A stretch of 52,409 nt of DNA, from contig NZ_BBAJ01000009.1 of assembly GCF_001311195.1 (NCBI RefSeq), positions 1 to 52,409 of the forward strand. The letters run 5' to 3'. The notes below the pieces were generated by a model, which was not told the DNA's origin, did no database searches, and saw only the letters and a program-made list of their open reading frames with translations. The translations under genes and the position numbers were made by a program. Below, piece by piece: positions 40,397-49,828 of this stretch (the stretch's first letter is position 1; every line of letters begins with the position of its first letter). Source of the DNA: Lacticaseibacillus camelliae DSM 22697 = JCM 13995. Lineage in GTDB: Bacteria > Bacillota > Bacilli > Lactobacillales > Lactobacillaceae.

Positions 40397-42019
40397 GTGC
40401 TAACTGTTTCCAACGTTTCGATGACTTTTTCCGATCGGACCCTGTATTCTGACGTTAATCTGAAGTTCACGCCAGGCAACTGCTACGGCATTATTGGCGC
40501 TAATGGCGCAGGCAAGTCGACGTTCCTGCGGATCCTGGAAGGCCAGTTGACGCCAACCACCGGCAGCGTCACGCTCGATCCCAACGAGCGCATGAGCTCA
40601 CTTAAGCAGGATCACTTTGCCTTTGACGACCAAACCGTGATGAACACGGTGCTGCAGGGTTACACGCGGCTCTACGACGTGATGACGGAAAAAGATGCCT
40701 TGTACCAAAAGGCCGACTTCACCGAAGCCGATGGGAACCGGGCCGCGGCGCTGGAAGGCGAGTTCGCGGAAATGGACGGCTGGAATGCAGAATCCGATGC
40801 CAGTCAGCTGCTGCAAAGCCTGGGGATCGCGGAAGCGCAGCACCAGATGCTGATGGCCGAACTGCCCGAAGGCGAGAAGGTCAAAGTCCTGCTGGCCCAG
40901 GCACTGTTCGGCAAGCCGGATGTGCTGCTGCTGGACGAGCCGACCAACGGGCTGGACCCGCAGACGATTGCTTGGCTGGAGGACTTCTTGGCCGATTATC
41001 AAAACACCGTCTTGGTCGTCAGCCATGACCGGCACTTTCTGAACGCGGTTTGCACCGAAATGTGCGATGTCGACTTCGGCAAGATTGAGCTGTTCGTGGG
41101 GAACTACGACTTCTGGCTGGAAAGTTCCAAGTTGGCCCAGCAGCTGCGGTCCCAGCAGAATGCCAAAAAGGAAGAGCAGATTAAGCAGCTTCAAGATTTT
41201 ATTGCACGGTTTTCCGCCAACGCATCAAAGTCCAAGCAGGCCACCTCACGGAAGAAGCAGTTGGACAAGATCACGCTGGATGACATCAAGCCCTCAAGTC
41301 GCAAGTACCCGTTCATCAAGTTCACTCCAGAGCGCGATTTGGGCAAGGACCTGGTGCGCGTGGCCAATGTGTCCAAGACCATCGATGGTGAGCAGATCCT
41401 CAGCAACGTCTCGTTCATCCTGCGGCCGGGCGATAAAGCTGCGCTGATCTCCCGCTCCGACGTGACGGCCAGTGTGCTGATGCAGATTTTGGCTGGGACG
41501 ATGCAGCCAGACACGGGCAGTGTGACCTGGGGCGTGACCACCAGCCGCGCCTCGATGCCGCGTGACCTGAATCCCGAATTCAGCGACGAGCGCCTCAACA
41601 TCCTTGACTGGCTGCGGCAGTTCGCCAGCAAGGAGGAGTCCGACAACACGTTCCTGCGCGGGTTTCTCGGTCAGATGCTGTTCCGCGGTGATGATGTCCT
41701 CAAGCAGACGCCGGTGATGTCCGGGGGCGAAAAAGTGCGGGCCTACCTGGCCAAAATGATGTTGAGCAAGGCGAACGTCCTGCTGTTTGATGATCCCACC
41801 AACCACTTGGACCTGGAAAGCATCACCGCGCTGAACGATGCGCTGATCGATTTTTCCGGCTCACTGATTTTCACCAGCCACGACCATCAGTTCATTCAGA
41901 CCATCGCCAATCATATCATCGAGGTCGGGCCCAAGGGAATTGTTGACCGTGCGGACACGACCTACGACGACTTCATGGCGCATGAAGTCGCACAGGCGCA
42001 GGTCGCCAGCATCTATTAA
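40397..42019 (+). CDS. ykpA: ABC-F family ATPase, YkpA/YbiT type
   Basis: Intact 540-residue soluble protein with two ATPase domains: GANGAGKSTFLRIL first; in the second the P-loop is strongly degenerate (LISRSDVTASVLMQ in place of GxxGxGKS/T). The first signature is also altered (ELPEGEKVKVLLAQAL), the second is MSGGEKVRAYLAKMM, and Walker B motifs are VLLLDEPTNGLDP and VLLFDDPTNHLD. YkpA-type proteins are translation factors of poorly defined function, not resistance proteins. GTG 40397 is the start, with GCGAGG upstream; upstream in-frame codons overlap the promoter. Confidence 0.88.
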   Translation: MLTVSNVSMTFSDRTLYSDVNLKFTPGNCYGIIGANGAGKSTFLRILEGQLTPTTGSVTLDPNERMSSLKQDHFAFDDQTVMNTVLQGYTRLYDVMTEKDALYQKADFTEADGNRAAALEGEFAEMDGWNAESDASQLLQSLGIAEAQHQMLMAELPEGEKVKVLLAQALFGKPDVLLLDEPTNGLDPQTIAWLEDFLADYQNTVLVVSHDRHFLNAVCTEMCDVDFGKIELFVGNYDFWLESSKLAQQLRSQQNAKKEEQIKQLQDFIARFSANASKSKQATSRKKQLDKITLDDIKPSSRKYPFIKFTPERDLGKDLVRVANVSKTIDGEQILSNVSFILRPGDKAALISRSDVTASVLMQILAGTMQPDTGSVTWGVTTSRASMPRDLNPEFSDERLNILDWLRQFASKEESDNTFLRGFLGQMLFRGDDVLKQTPVMSGGEKVRAYLAKMMLSKANVLLFDDPTNHLDLESITALNDALIDFSGSLIFTSHDHQFIQTIANHIIEVGPKGIVDRADTTYDDFMAHEVAQAQVASIY

Positions 42020-42022
42020 AAG

Positions 42023-42080
42023 AAGCGTCTCAAGTTTGCCCCCAGTGCCGTTGGCGGGGGCGCCTGAGACGCTTTTTTTT
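42023..42080. terminator. Strong terminator between ykpA and the HAD gene
   Basis: AAGCGTCTCA (42023-42032) pairs with TGAGACGCTT (42065-42074) and GCCCCC with GGGGGC inside, followed by T8; T-rich on the other side too, so it probably works both ways. Confidence 0.87.
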
Positions 42081-42705
42081 AGACCAGCGCAAGTAAGTCG
42101 CGAGGTTGGGTCAAGCGCTGGGCGATGGGCGCAAACGCCGGCGTGGGTTTCGGGGTCGTCCAGGCGGCCAGGCCGAACGCCACATGGGCGTCGTGTGCCG
42201 CCTGGGCGTCGGTGAGGGTATCGCCGACGTAAAGCAGGTCGTCTAAGTCAGCATTTAGTCGCTGGGCTGCCAGGAGAATCGGATCCCCTGCAGGTTTGTC
42301 GCGCTTGGCTTGACCCGCGGTGACCCAGGTGTCGATGTAGCGACTATAGTGGTAGCGCGCATCATCAAGCGCAAATTCGTGCGCACTTTTGGCTGTCACA
42401 ATGCCCAGCGTGGCGCCGGCCTGGCGCAGCTGGGTCAAGACCTCGGGAAACCCCGGGATCCAGCCCGACCGATCGGCAAACGCCATGGAGTCGCTGATCC
42501 ACTCTTCAATGGCTGCGGCATTTTCGCGAGGATCAGTGAAGCCCAAACGCGTCATTGTCTCAACAGACGAGACCCCGTTTGAGAAAGTCAGGTCCGCCAG
42601 CGCGTAATCTTTGCCGTGGCGGCGCATGGTTTGCTGCAGCCCGTGCAGGTACATGGCTGGTGAGTTGATCAGGGTGCCGTCAATGTCGAAGATGAAAGTT
42701 TTCAT
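42079..42705 (-). CDS. HAD-IA phosphatase (phosphoglycolate phosphatase-like)
   Basis: Intact 208-residue HAD hydrolase. Motif I is FDIDGTLINSP with the nucleophilic aspartate, motif II IVTAKS, motif III lysine in KRDKPAGDP, and motif IV YVGDTLTDAQAA. The cap domain is of the C1 type, as in phosphoglycolate phosphatase and PgmB-like enzymes; the substrate cannot be told. ATG 42705 has GGAGG 6 bases upstream. The stop lies inside the shared terminator. Confidence 0.88.
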   Translation of the reverse strand: MKTFIFDIDGTLINSPAMYLHGLQQTMRRHGKDYALADLTFSNGVSSVETMTRLGFTDPRENAAAIEEWISDSMAFADRSGWIPGFPEVLTQLRQAGATLGIVTAKSAHEFALDDARYHYSRYIDTWVTAGQAKRDKPAGDPILLAAQRLNADLDDLLYVGDTLTDAQAAHDAHVAFGLAAWTTPKPTPAFAPIAQRLTQPRDLLALV

Positions 42706-42817
42706 GGTGCACCTCCCGCGACCAGTATACCGAAAAAGCGCTGTCAAGTTTGGAAAAAATCCGTTGACAGTGGGGCGAACAACTGTTTGAATTGAGCATA
42801 GAAATGGGGGTCATCAC

Positions 42818-43928
42818 ATGCGTATTATGCACACTGCCGATTGGCATATCGGGAGGAATTTGGCAGGCTTTGATCTGGCCGAGGATCAGGACGCGGTGTT
42901 TGAGGAACTGGTCGCAACTGCCAAAAAAAGAACACGTCGATGCGATCATTATCGCCGGCGACCTTTACGACCGCGCCAACCCGAGTGAGGAATCCGTTAA
43001 ACGCGTCAATCAGATGTTGTTTCGCCTCAACCGGCAGGAAGGTTCCCGCTCTTAGTGGTGTCAGGTAACCACGATTCCGGCGTGCGGCTGGGCACCGGGC
43101 AGGAGTGGTATGCGGCCACGCAACTGTACATGCGCACGACACTGAAGGACGCCTTTTCACCAATCGTGATCGATGATACGCAGTTCTTCTTGCTGCCGTA
43201 CTTCGAGCCTTATGAGGCGCGAGAGGTGCTGGGCGACCCCAGCCTGACAAACGTTAACAAGGCCATGCAGCGCATCAGCAAGGAAATGGTGCAGCAGTTC
43301 GATCCGACCAAGAAGCACATATTGGTCGGCCACTTTTTTGCGGCCGGCAGTGCCCACTCGGATTCTGAGACCCTGGTCAACGTCGGCGGGTTGGATGCCG
43401 TGGCGGTGTCCGACCTGCAGCCATTCGATTACGTCGCGCTGGGTCATTTGCACAACCGCCACGCGCTCGATGATGCGAAGGTGCAGTATGCCGGGTCGCT
43501 GCTGAAGTTTTCGGTGTCCGAGGCGGCGCAGGAAAAAGGCGTCTACATCATCGATACCGCCACCATGCAGCGCCGGTTTGTCAGTTTGGCCCCGTTGCAT
43601 GACCTGCAACACCTGACTGGCAGTTTTGCCGATTTTGCGGATCCGACCAACTTCAGTGAGGCGGAGAAAGAAGCGTACACGGCGCTGACGTTGACTGATG
43701 TCGAGGTGATCCCCAACGTGATGGCCAAGCTGCGCCAAGTCTTTCCCCGGTTGATTGGCTGGATCGCAAGCGCACGTGGACCTCGGGAAGGTCGTCCAGA
43801 CGAACGTCAAGCTGGCGCCGACGCAGCTGCTAGGCGAGTTCTTTTCGCAAGTGACCGGTGCGGAGTTAAGTGAGCAACAACTGACGTGGGCTAAAGCCGC
43901 GTTGACCAAGGCAAAGGGGGAAGACTAA
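42818..43928 (+). CDS. sbcD: SbcCD nuclease, subunit D (frameshifted)
   Basis: Mn-dependent Mre11-type nuclease of about 370 residues that, with SbcC, cuts hairpins and blocked DNA ends. Metal-site motifs are HTADWHIGR, IIAGDLYDRANPS, VVSGNHDSG, VGHFF and LGHLHNR. Breaks: A7 at 42923-42929, near 43050 (between EGFP and LLVVSGNHD), and two small slips near 43770-43790, after which VDLGKVVQTNVKLAPTQLLG and the end KGED follow. ATG 42818 is preceded by a weak purine-rich site. TAA 43926-43928 overlaps the sbcC start. Confidence 0.92.
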
Positions 43929-46900
43929 TGCAGCTGCAGACTTTGCAAATGGAATTTTTTTGGGCCATACCGCAACGCGACGGTCAATTTTGAGCGCTTT
44001 GCGAAGACCCCGCTGTTTTTGATCAGCGGCAATACCGGCAGCGGGAAGACCACCATTTTTGATGGGTTGGTTTTTGCCCTGTACGGGGACACGTCAGGCG
44101 ACCAGCGCACCGGCGAGGAGCTGCGTGCGAACTTTGCGACCCCCAAGGAAAAGACCCGCGTCACGCTGCGGTTCCACCACAACGGCCACGACTACGAGAT
44201 CTGGCGCGAGCGGCCCAACTGCTGGCCAAAAAGCAGGGCGGGGTCACGAGCAAGCCGATGAACGCGTGTCTGACCGTTTACACGGACGGCAAGGAAAGCG
44301 GTCAGTGGACCAAGAAACGGGATATTGCCCCGAGAATCAACCAGCTGCTGCACTTGGACGCCGACCAATTTCGGCAGATCATCTTGCTGCCGCAGGGCCA
44401 GTTCCGTCAGTTCCTTGACGCCAATTCTGACGATAAGGGGAAGCTTCTTCAGCGCTTGTTTGGCACCGGTCTGTACGCCCGCTGGCAGGACGCGATGAAT
44501 CAGCAAGCCAAGGAGGCAGTGGCCAAGGTCAAGCAGGCCACAGACCGCTTGGTCACCTTGGCCGGTCAGTTTGCCTACGATGCGGACAGAAGGCCTGCCG
44601 ATGGCGCGACGCTCAGCGACCAAATCGCTGCCATGAAGGCCACCGTGGCGGCGTTGACCGCTCAGCAAAGTGCACAGCAGGCTGCTTTGAAGCAGGCAAC
44701 GGCCAAGTATGAGCAGGCCAATACGGCATACCAAAGCGGGCAGCAGCTGCAACAGGCATTTGATGCTCAGCAGGCGGCCCAGGCCGCGCTGGCTAGGCTG
44801 GCGGCTGACGGCCCAGCCCGCGCCGAAAAGACGGCGCTTCTGGCCAAGCTCGAGTGGGTCGACACCCACAGCGGTGATGCGGATCGCCTGATCAGCCAAG
44901 AGGCGGAGTTAACGCAGCTTGAGGCGGCTCTGACCAATACCAGAGCGGCTCTGAAGCAGGCTGAGCAGTCACTGACGGAAGCCCAGCAAACCAAGCAGGC
45001 GCTCGCCGCGCAAACCGATGAGATGACGGCGGCCAGCAAGCGGGAAACGCAGCTGAGTAGCATTCGACCACAGCTGGAACGCGTGGCGAGGCTGGCGCAG
45101 GCGCTAGGTGAGGCGCAGAACCAGCAAGAAGAAACGTTAGAACAGCAACAGACTGCCCAACACGCGGTCGATCAGGCGAAGGCGGCACTTCAGCTAACGC
45201 CGACGCGCTTGAAACGCTGACTAAGGCTGATCAGACGGCAGTGCTACAGACCAAGGCGCAGCAACTGGCTTCGCTGAAGCCGGTGCATGACCAGTGGCGT
45301 CACGTCGCAAGTGAGCTCAAGGCCGCACAAGGCCAGGTCGCGACTGCGCAAGCTTGGGTCAAAACCGCAAACGCTGCGGCAGAAGCGGCCCAGGCAGCCT
45401 ATACCCAGTTGCACGATGATCAGCTGCGTGCGCGCATCGCGAGTCTGGCGGCCCAGCTGACCCCAGGTGCAGCGTGCCCGGTTTGCGGCAGTACCGAGCA
45501 CCCCCATCCGGCGGTTGCGACTGAAACTGCAGTGGTGACCGATGAACAGGTTGAAGAAGCGGATTATGCCCGGCAAAAGGCGCAGGCAGATTTGGCCAGC
45601 GGCAAGGCGGACTTGGCGCAAGCGCAAACCACTGTGGCCAAGCTCACAGACCAGGAGCAGGCGCTTGCAACTGAATTGGCGGCTACCGGCGATCCCGAGC
45701 AGGCTTTCCAGCAGCTTACGGCTGATGTGGACAAGCTCCAGCAAGAAGCCGACAGTCAAAAAAGGCAGCTGACCAAGCTGAAGCAGCAGGCCGCCAAGTT
45801 GCAGACGAATCAGGAAGACGCAGAAGCGACCCTTAAGCACGCTGATGACGCCTTTCACCGTGCGGATGCGGCTCTGACCGGCGCCGAGTCAGCGTTGAAG
45901 ACCGCACAGCAGGCACTGCCAAAGGATGCGCCGTCGCTTTCGACGCTTAACGCAGAGCTGACCAGACTGCAAACCAAGCTGAAGGCGTTTGCGGATGACC
46001 AGGCCAAGAGCGAAACCGCGCTGAGCACCGCCAAGCAGGCGGTGGCGAGCGCTAAGGCGACGCAGACCGCGCAGGACAGCCAGCACACGCAGACACAAAC
46101 CGCCTTGACAGCTGCCAAGACGGCGTTTGAACAGGCGGTAGCGGACAACCTCGACGGCGCGACGGTGGCCGACTTTGCCGAACTGCGGCATCAGGTCGAT
46201 CAAATCACGGCGATCAGGGCTGACCTAGAATCGGCAAAGACCGCAGCGACGACGCAAACCGCCCTGTTGAAGCAGGCAAAGGCCCAAATCGGGGATGCCG
46301 AAGCGCCTGACCTCACCATTTTGGCCCGCCAGCGCGAGGCGGCCAGCACAGCACAGAGTCAGGCCCAGGCGGACATGGCAACGGCCCAAAGTGCCTTGCA
46401 ACAGGACCAGCACCTGCTGAGTCAAATCGACGCCGCGTACACGCAAAATCAGGACGCCCAAACGCGCGCCGAGTCGTTGTCTGCCCTTGCCAGCGTCATG
46501 AATGGGAACAACGAGCGCAAGCTATCGCTGGAGCGCTTTGTTCTGCGCGCCTACCTGCAAGAAGTGCTGACCGTGGCCAACACTCGGCTTGGCAACCTGA
46601 CTGCGGCCGGTATCAGTTCCAGTTGCACCAGGAGCCTGGCAGCCACCGCAACGATTCAGGTCTAGAAATCGATGTGTACGATGATGAGGTCGGGGCGACT
46701 CGGTCCGTGCACACTTTGTCGGGTGGTGAGAGTTTCATCGCGGCGCTGAGTTTGGCGCTGGCGTTAGGCGAGGTGATCCAACGCGAAGCCGGCGGGGTAT
46801 CGATCGATGCCCTGTTCGTGGACGAAGGGTTTGGCTCGCTTGACAGCACCAGCCTGCACACCGCTATGGAGGCCTTGGAAACCATCGAGGGCCAGGCCCG

Positions 46901-47018
46901 GATGATTGGGATCATCAGCCACGTTGCCGAGCTGCGCGCCAGCGTGCCGGATCAGCTGCAGGTGACCGCAAGCGGCACTGGTGAAAGCACGCTAAGGGAA
47001 GCACATGCCGACCGGTGA
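43928..47018 (+). CDS. sbcC: SbcCD nuclease, subunit C (multiply frameshifted)
   Basis: SMC-like ATPase of about 1030 residues. Walker A GNTGSGKTTIFDGL is near the N-terminus; then about 700 residues of Ala/Gln/Lys-rich coiled coil with the zinc hook CPVC (GAACPVCGSTEHPHP, near 45475) at its tip; the C-terminal head has signature TLSGGESFIAALSLAL and Walker B ALFVDEGFGSLD. It tethers DNA ends and drives SbcD. Breaks: T7 at 43955-43961, near 44212, near 45200, near 46610. ATG overlaps the sbcD stop (TAATG). The coiled coil is unusually rich in alanine and glutamine, in line with base composition. Confidence 0.93.
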
Positions 47019-47124
47019 TTAGCAGCTGCCATGTTCGTGTGCTAATTTTTGCCAAAAGTGGTACACTGGATGTGTTGAGAGGTCAATCTCTCATCTCTAT
47101 GCCACTGTAAAAGAGGCGAGAATA

Positions 47125-47268
47125 ATGGCAGGAAAGCTTAGTAAACAGGAACGCAAGGCAATGATCGAAGAAGTTGAAAAGAAGCGTGCCGAGCATCCAG
47201 TAAAGAAGACTGAGTCAGGGTTTGCCACAATCGACAAAGAAGCCGAGAAGCTCGAGGATGAAAAGTAA
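47125..47268 (+). CDS. Small highly charged protein, 47 aa
   Basis: ATG 47125 to TAA 47266-47268, with GAGGCGAG upstream. The product is almost entirely lysine, glutamate and alanine (MAGKLSKQERKAMIEEVEKK, then SGFATIDKEAEKLEDEK) and is predicted helical, without cysteine or membrane segment. It has its own extended -10 (TGGTACACT, ending 47067) and its own terminator, so it is a separate transcription unit. Codon use is less GC-biased than in sbcC, suggesting good expression. I do not recognise the family. Confidence 0.7.
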   Translation: MAGKLSKQERKAMIEEVEKKRAEHPVKKTESGFATIDKEAEKLEDEK

Positions 47269-47283
47269 TTTTAAAACACGTTG

Positions 47284-47312
47284 TAGTCGCCAGTGATGGC
47301 GGCTATTTTTTT
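47284..47312 (+). terminator. Terminator after the 47-aa gene
   Basis: TAGTCGCC (47284-47291), 6-base loop, GGCGGCTA, T7; one G-U pair. Confidence 0.83.
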
Positions 47313-47439
47313 ATCTATGGCGAAGGGCAATGCCTTGACTAAGGCGAACAGGTCAAAAGGTTTGACATGAAGCAAAAGACCGGGTATAAGTGGGTGAATG
47401 TTTGGCAATGGCTGAGGTCAAGAGAATGGAGGAGTACAG

Positions 47440-48095
47440 ATGAATCGATCAACACCGCGGCATTGGGGGATTTTTGCCGCCGTACTACTGAGTGCGCTGA
47501 TCTTTACGGGATGCGGTCAGCGCGCCGCAAAGTCAGATTCTGCGGCACCGAGCAAAAGTGCCAAGGTCAAATCCAGCACCAAGGAACATGTCAAGGTTAA
47601 GTCCAGTCGCCCGACCAGCAGTTCTAGCAAGGCAAGCAGCAGCTCTAGCACCGCGGCTTCAGCAGCGAGCTCACAGCCGGCCACACCATGGGACAGTAGT
47701 AAGGATGCGGCCTTGACCAGTTTCGTCAATGCTTGGGCAAAGACCATGGGGCAGTCATACGCGAAGTATGACGGCGTCCACCCACTGAAAACCTCGGTGG
47801 GCACGACCTATCCCACGGATTTTTCACAGGAGCTGGTCAACAACACGCCGAATCTGCTTGCGTGGCATCCTGATGGCACAGGTAGCAGTAGTTATAACGT
47901 GGTGGCCATTTATAACTATGATGGCACTGAGCACCGTTGCCGAGCCGCATCACCTATTTCTTCACGTTTCATGAGGGGCAGCCGTTCGTCTTGGTGGATC
48001 AAAGTCGCGACGGCGCCCCGACTGCCGGCGAGACCCAGAATGCTTCCCTGCGCAGCAACTTTCAGCGCATTGCCGAGGGCAAGCCTGCGCAATAA
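47440..48095 (+). CDS. DUF4767 lipoprotein (frameshifted)
   Basis: About 218 residues. A signal peptide (GIFAAVLLSALIFTGCGQ) ends in a lipobox with cysteine near residue 27. A low-complexity Ser/Lys/Ala linker follows (SSSSKASSSSSTAASAASS), then the DUF4767 domain: PWDSSKDAALTSFVNAWAKT, MGQSYAKYDGVHPL, and, after a slip near 47945, YFFTFHEGQPFVLVDQSRDG and LRSNFQRIAEGKPAQ. It is thus exported and membrane-anchored with a flexible spacer through the wall. The domain's function is unknown. ATG 47440 has GGAGG 6 bases upstream. Confidence 0.83.
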
Positions 48096-48120
48096 CTCCG
48101 AATCATCGGGTATCATCCGA

Positions 48121-48145
48121 GCCAGCATCTGATGCTGGCCTTTTC
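48121..48145 (+). terminator. Terminator after the lipoprotein gene
   Basis: GCCAGCAT (48121-48128), 3-base loop, ATGCTGGC, then CTTTT. Confidence 0.78.
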
Positions 48146-48195
48146 TGCACGCTTTGAGCACCCGCGCTGAACACATTGAATTGCTTCTGTCTAAT

Positions 48196-48224
48196 TTGTT
48201 GAGATTCAGCCTCGGGGGTATAAT
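48196..48224 (+). promoter_or_regulatory. Promoter of the second TetR gene
   Basis: TTGTTG (48196-48201), 17 bases, consensus TATAAT (48219-48224); the ATG lies 23 bases downstream, so the untranslated leader is very short. Confidence 0.75.
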
Positions 48225-48247
48225 CGATGCAGTAAGCGGAGGCCGTA

Positions 48248-48894
48248 ATGACAGATGAGCGAAGTCGCCACCAGGAGTTAGTGGCGCGAATCAACCGAAT
48301 ATTTCTGCGCAACGGGCTTTCCGGCCAGTCGATGGCTGCGCTGGCCAAGGCGGTGGGCGTCAGCCGCGGAAAGCTTTACCTTTACTTCTCCAGTCGGGAT
48401 GAAGTGGTGGTGGCCGTCGTGGATCAGTACGTGGCCTTGGCGAGTGCGCAAGGCCGCACGCCGAGTCAAGACTGGACAGTCCAAGCACTGCCGCACTGGC
48501 TGCTGACAGAGTTGATGCTTCTGGGTTCGAACAGTCCGGCATTTTTGGATGACCTTGGGCACGCGTACCCAGCCCAGCGGCGCCGGATCGAAACCGCTTT
48601 GCACCAGTGGGAAGAGCGCTTTGCTGCCTACCTGAACGAAGGATGGCGCGTGGGATTTTCCACCCGATCGACATTTCGTTATTTCTAATGATGATCCGCA
48701 CCACCGCGGACGGGCTGAACCGGCCGGGGCGCCTGGCTGAACAAGAAGCCAAGCCGGTCCTGAAGCATTTGCTGCGCATCCTGACACTGGTGCTGTTGGA
48801 CGAAGCGGCGACTAAGCAGCTGTTGACCCAGGAGGCCACGCAGCGCGCGGTCACCGCACTGGCAGGGCAGCTGACCGCGCTTTATCAGCAATAA
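48248..48894 (+). CDS. TetR/AcrR-family regulator (frameshifted)
   Basis: About 215 residues. The HTH is clear: LVARINRIFLRNGLSGQSMA, then AKAVGVSRGKLYLYFSSRDE. The ligand domain continues after a break near 48640 (AAYLNEG, then MARGIFHPIDISLFLMMIRT) and ends TALAGQLTALYQQ. GGAGG precedes ATG 48248. No efflux gene is adjacent; it is flanked by a lipoprotein and a HAD gene, so its target is not evident. A terminator follows. Confidence 0.85.
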
Positions 48895-48918
48895 AAAAGT
48901 CAGCCGGGGCTGACTTTT
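48893..48918. terminator. Bidirectional terminator
   Basis: A-run plus AAGTCAGCC pairs with GGCTGACTT plus T4; it lies between the convergent TetR and HAD genes. Confidence 0.83.
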
Positions 48919-48921
48919 AGC

Positions 48922-49734
48922 TTACTGTAACGCGTATTGACGAATGACTTCTCCGAGGCCGCCTTCATCATTGGTGCCGGCGATGACCTTGGCGTGGGCC
49001 TTGGCTTCGGCGGTGCCGTTGCCCATCGCCACAGGCAGCCCGGCAACGTCGAACATCGCGATGTCGTTGCCCTCGTCGCCCACAGCCATGATTTCATCCG
49101 GGGTCAGGTCGAGGACCCGCGCCAGGTCACGAAGCGCCTGGCCCTTGTTCACGTGAGGATCCATGATTTCGATAAAATTGCGGCCAGCGCGCACGACGTA
49201 AAACCGGTCTTCAAGGGCTTGGCGAACAGCCTGTTCCGCCTGGTCGAGTAAGCTTTCCTTGCCGACATACGCCCCTTTGGCAATGGCAAAATCACCTGGC
49301 AGCTCATCCGGGTCCCGAATGAACAGCCCGGCCTGGTTTTCGGCGGCCTGTTCGACGATCCACCAGTCGACATCGCGATCGGCGGTGAAAATGTTGGAAT
49401 GCTCGTCCAGCACGTTGGTTGGCAGGTTTAACCGCTGGCCCAGCGCCGTGATTTCGCGGTAGGCGGCGTTATCAAGCAGATGCTTGGCCACCACGCGGCC
49501 GGCGAGTGATTCGGTCACAGCCCCGTTGTAAGTGATGACGTACTGGTCGTCCCCGGTCAGCGCCAACTGGGTGAGATAAGGGGTCACCCCGGCCAGTGGG
49601 CGCCCGGTGCAGAGGACGACCTTAATGCCCCGGGCCACTGCGTCCTGAACGGCCGATTTCGTGCTGGGCAGGATTTTGCGGGTCGAAGTCAGTAAGGTGT
49701 CGTCAATGTCGAGCGCGATCATGCGAATCTTCAT
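48922..49734 (-). CDS. Cof-type HAD-IIB phosphatase
   Basis: Intact 270-residue HAD hydrolase of the YidA/Cof group. Motif I ALDIDDTLLTSTRK at the N-terminus, motif II VVLCTGRPLAG, motif III lysine in HVNKGQALRDLA, motif IV MAVGDEGNDIAMFDVAG, and the group-typical VAMGNGTAEAKAHA. These enzymes dephosphorylate sugar phosphates and flavin or pyridoxal phosphates with low specificity. ATG 49734 has GGAGG 7 bases upstream. Confidence 0.92.
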   Translation of the reverse strand: MKIRMIALDIDDTLLTSTRKILPSTKSAVQDAVARGIKVVLCTGRPLAGVTPYLTQLALTGDDQYVITYNGAVTESLAGRVVAKHLLDNAAYREITALGQRLNLPTNVLDEHSNIFTADRDVDWWIVEQAAENQAGLFIRDPDELPGDFAIAKGAYVGKESLLDQAEQAVRQALEDRFYVVRAGRNFIEIMDPHVNKGQALRDLARVLDLTPDEIMAVGDEGNDIAMFDVAGLPVAMGNGTAEAKAHAKVIAGTNDEGGLGEVIRQYALQ

Positions 49735-49777
49735 AAGCGTTCCTCCGTTTCGTGAATAACTTGATTATAGCAAAGCA

Positions 49778-49791
49778 TGGGAGCGCTTGCA
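49778..49791. promoter_or_regulatory. Candidate cre (CcpA) site
   Basis: TGGGAGCGCTTGCA fits every fixed position of TGNNANCGNTNNCA. It lies in the divergent gap between the HAD gene (44 bases) and mutY (38 bases). Confidence 0.4.
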
Positions 49792-49828
49792 GGACCGGCT
49801 GCACGAGCAACTTGTTGGGGGTGAACTT

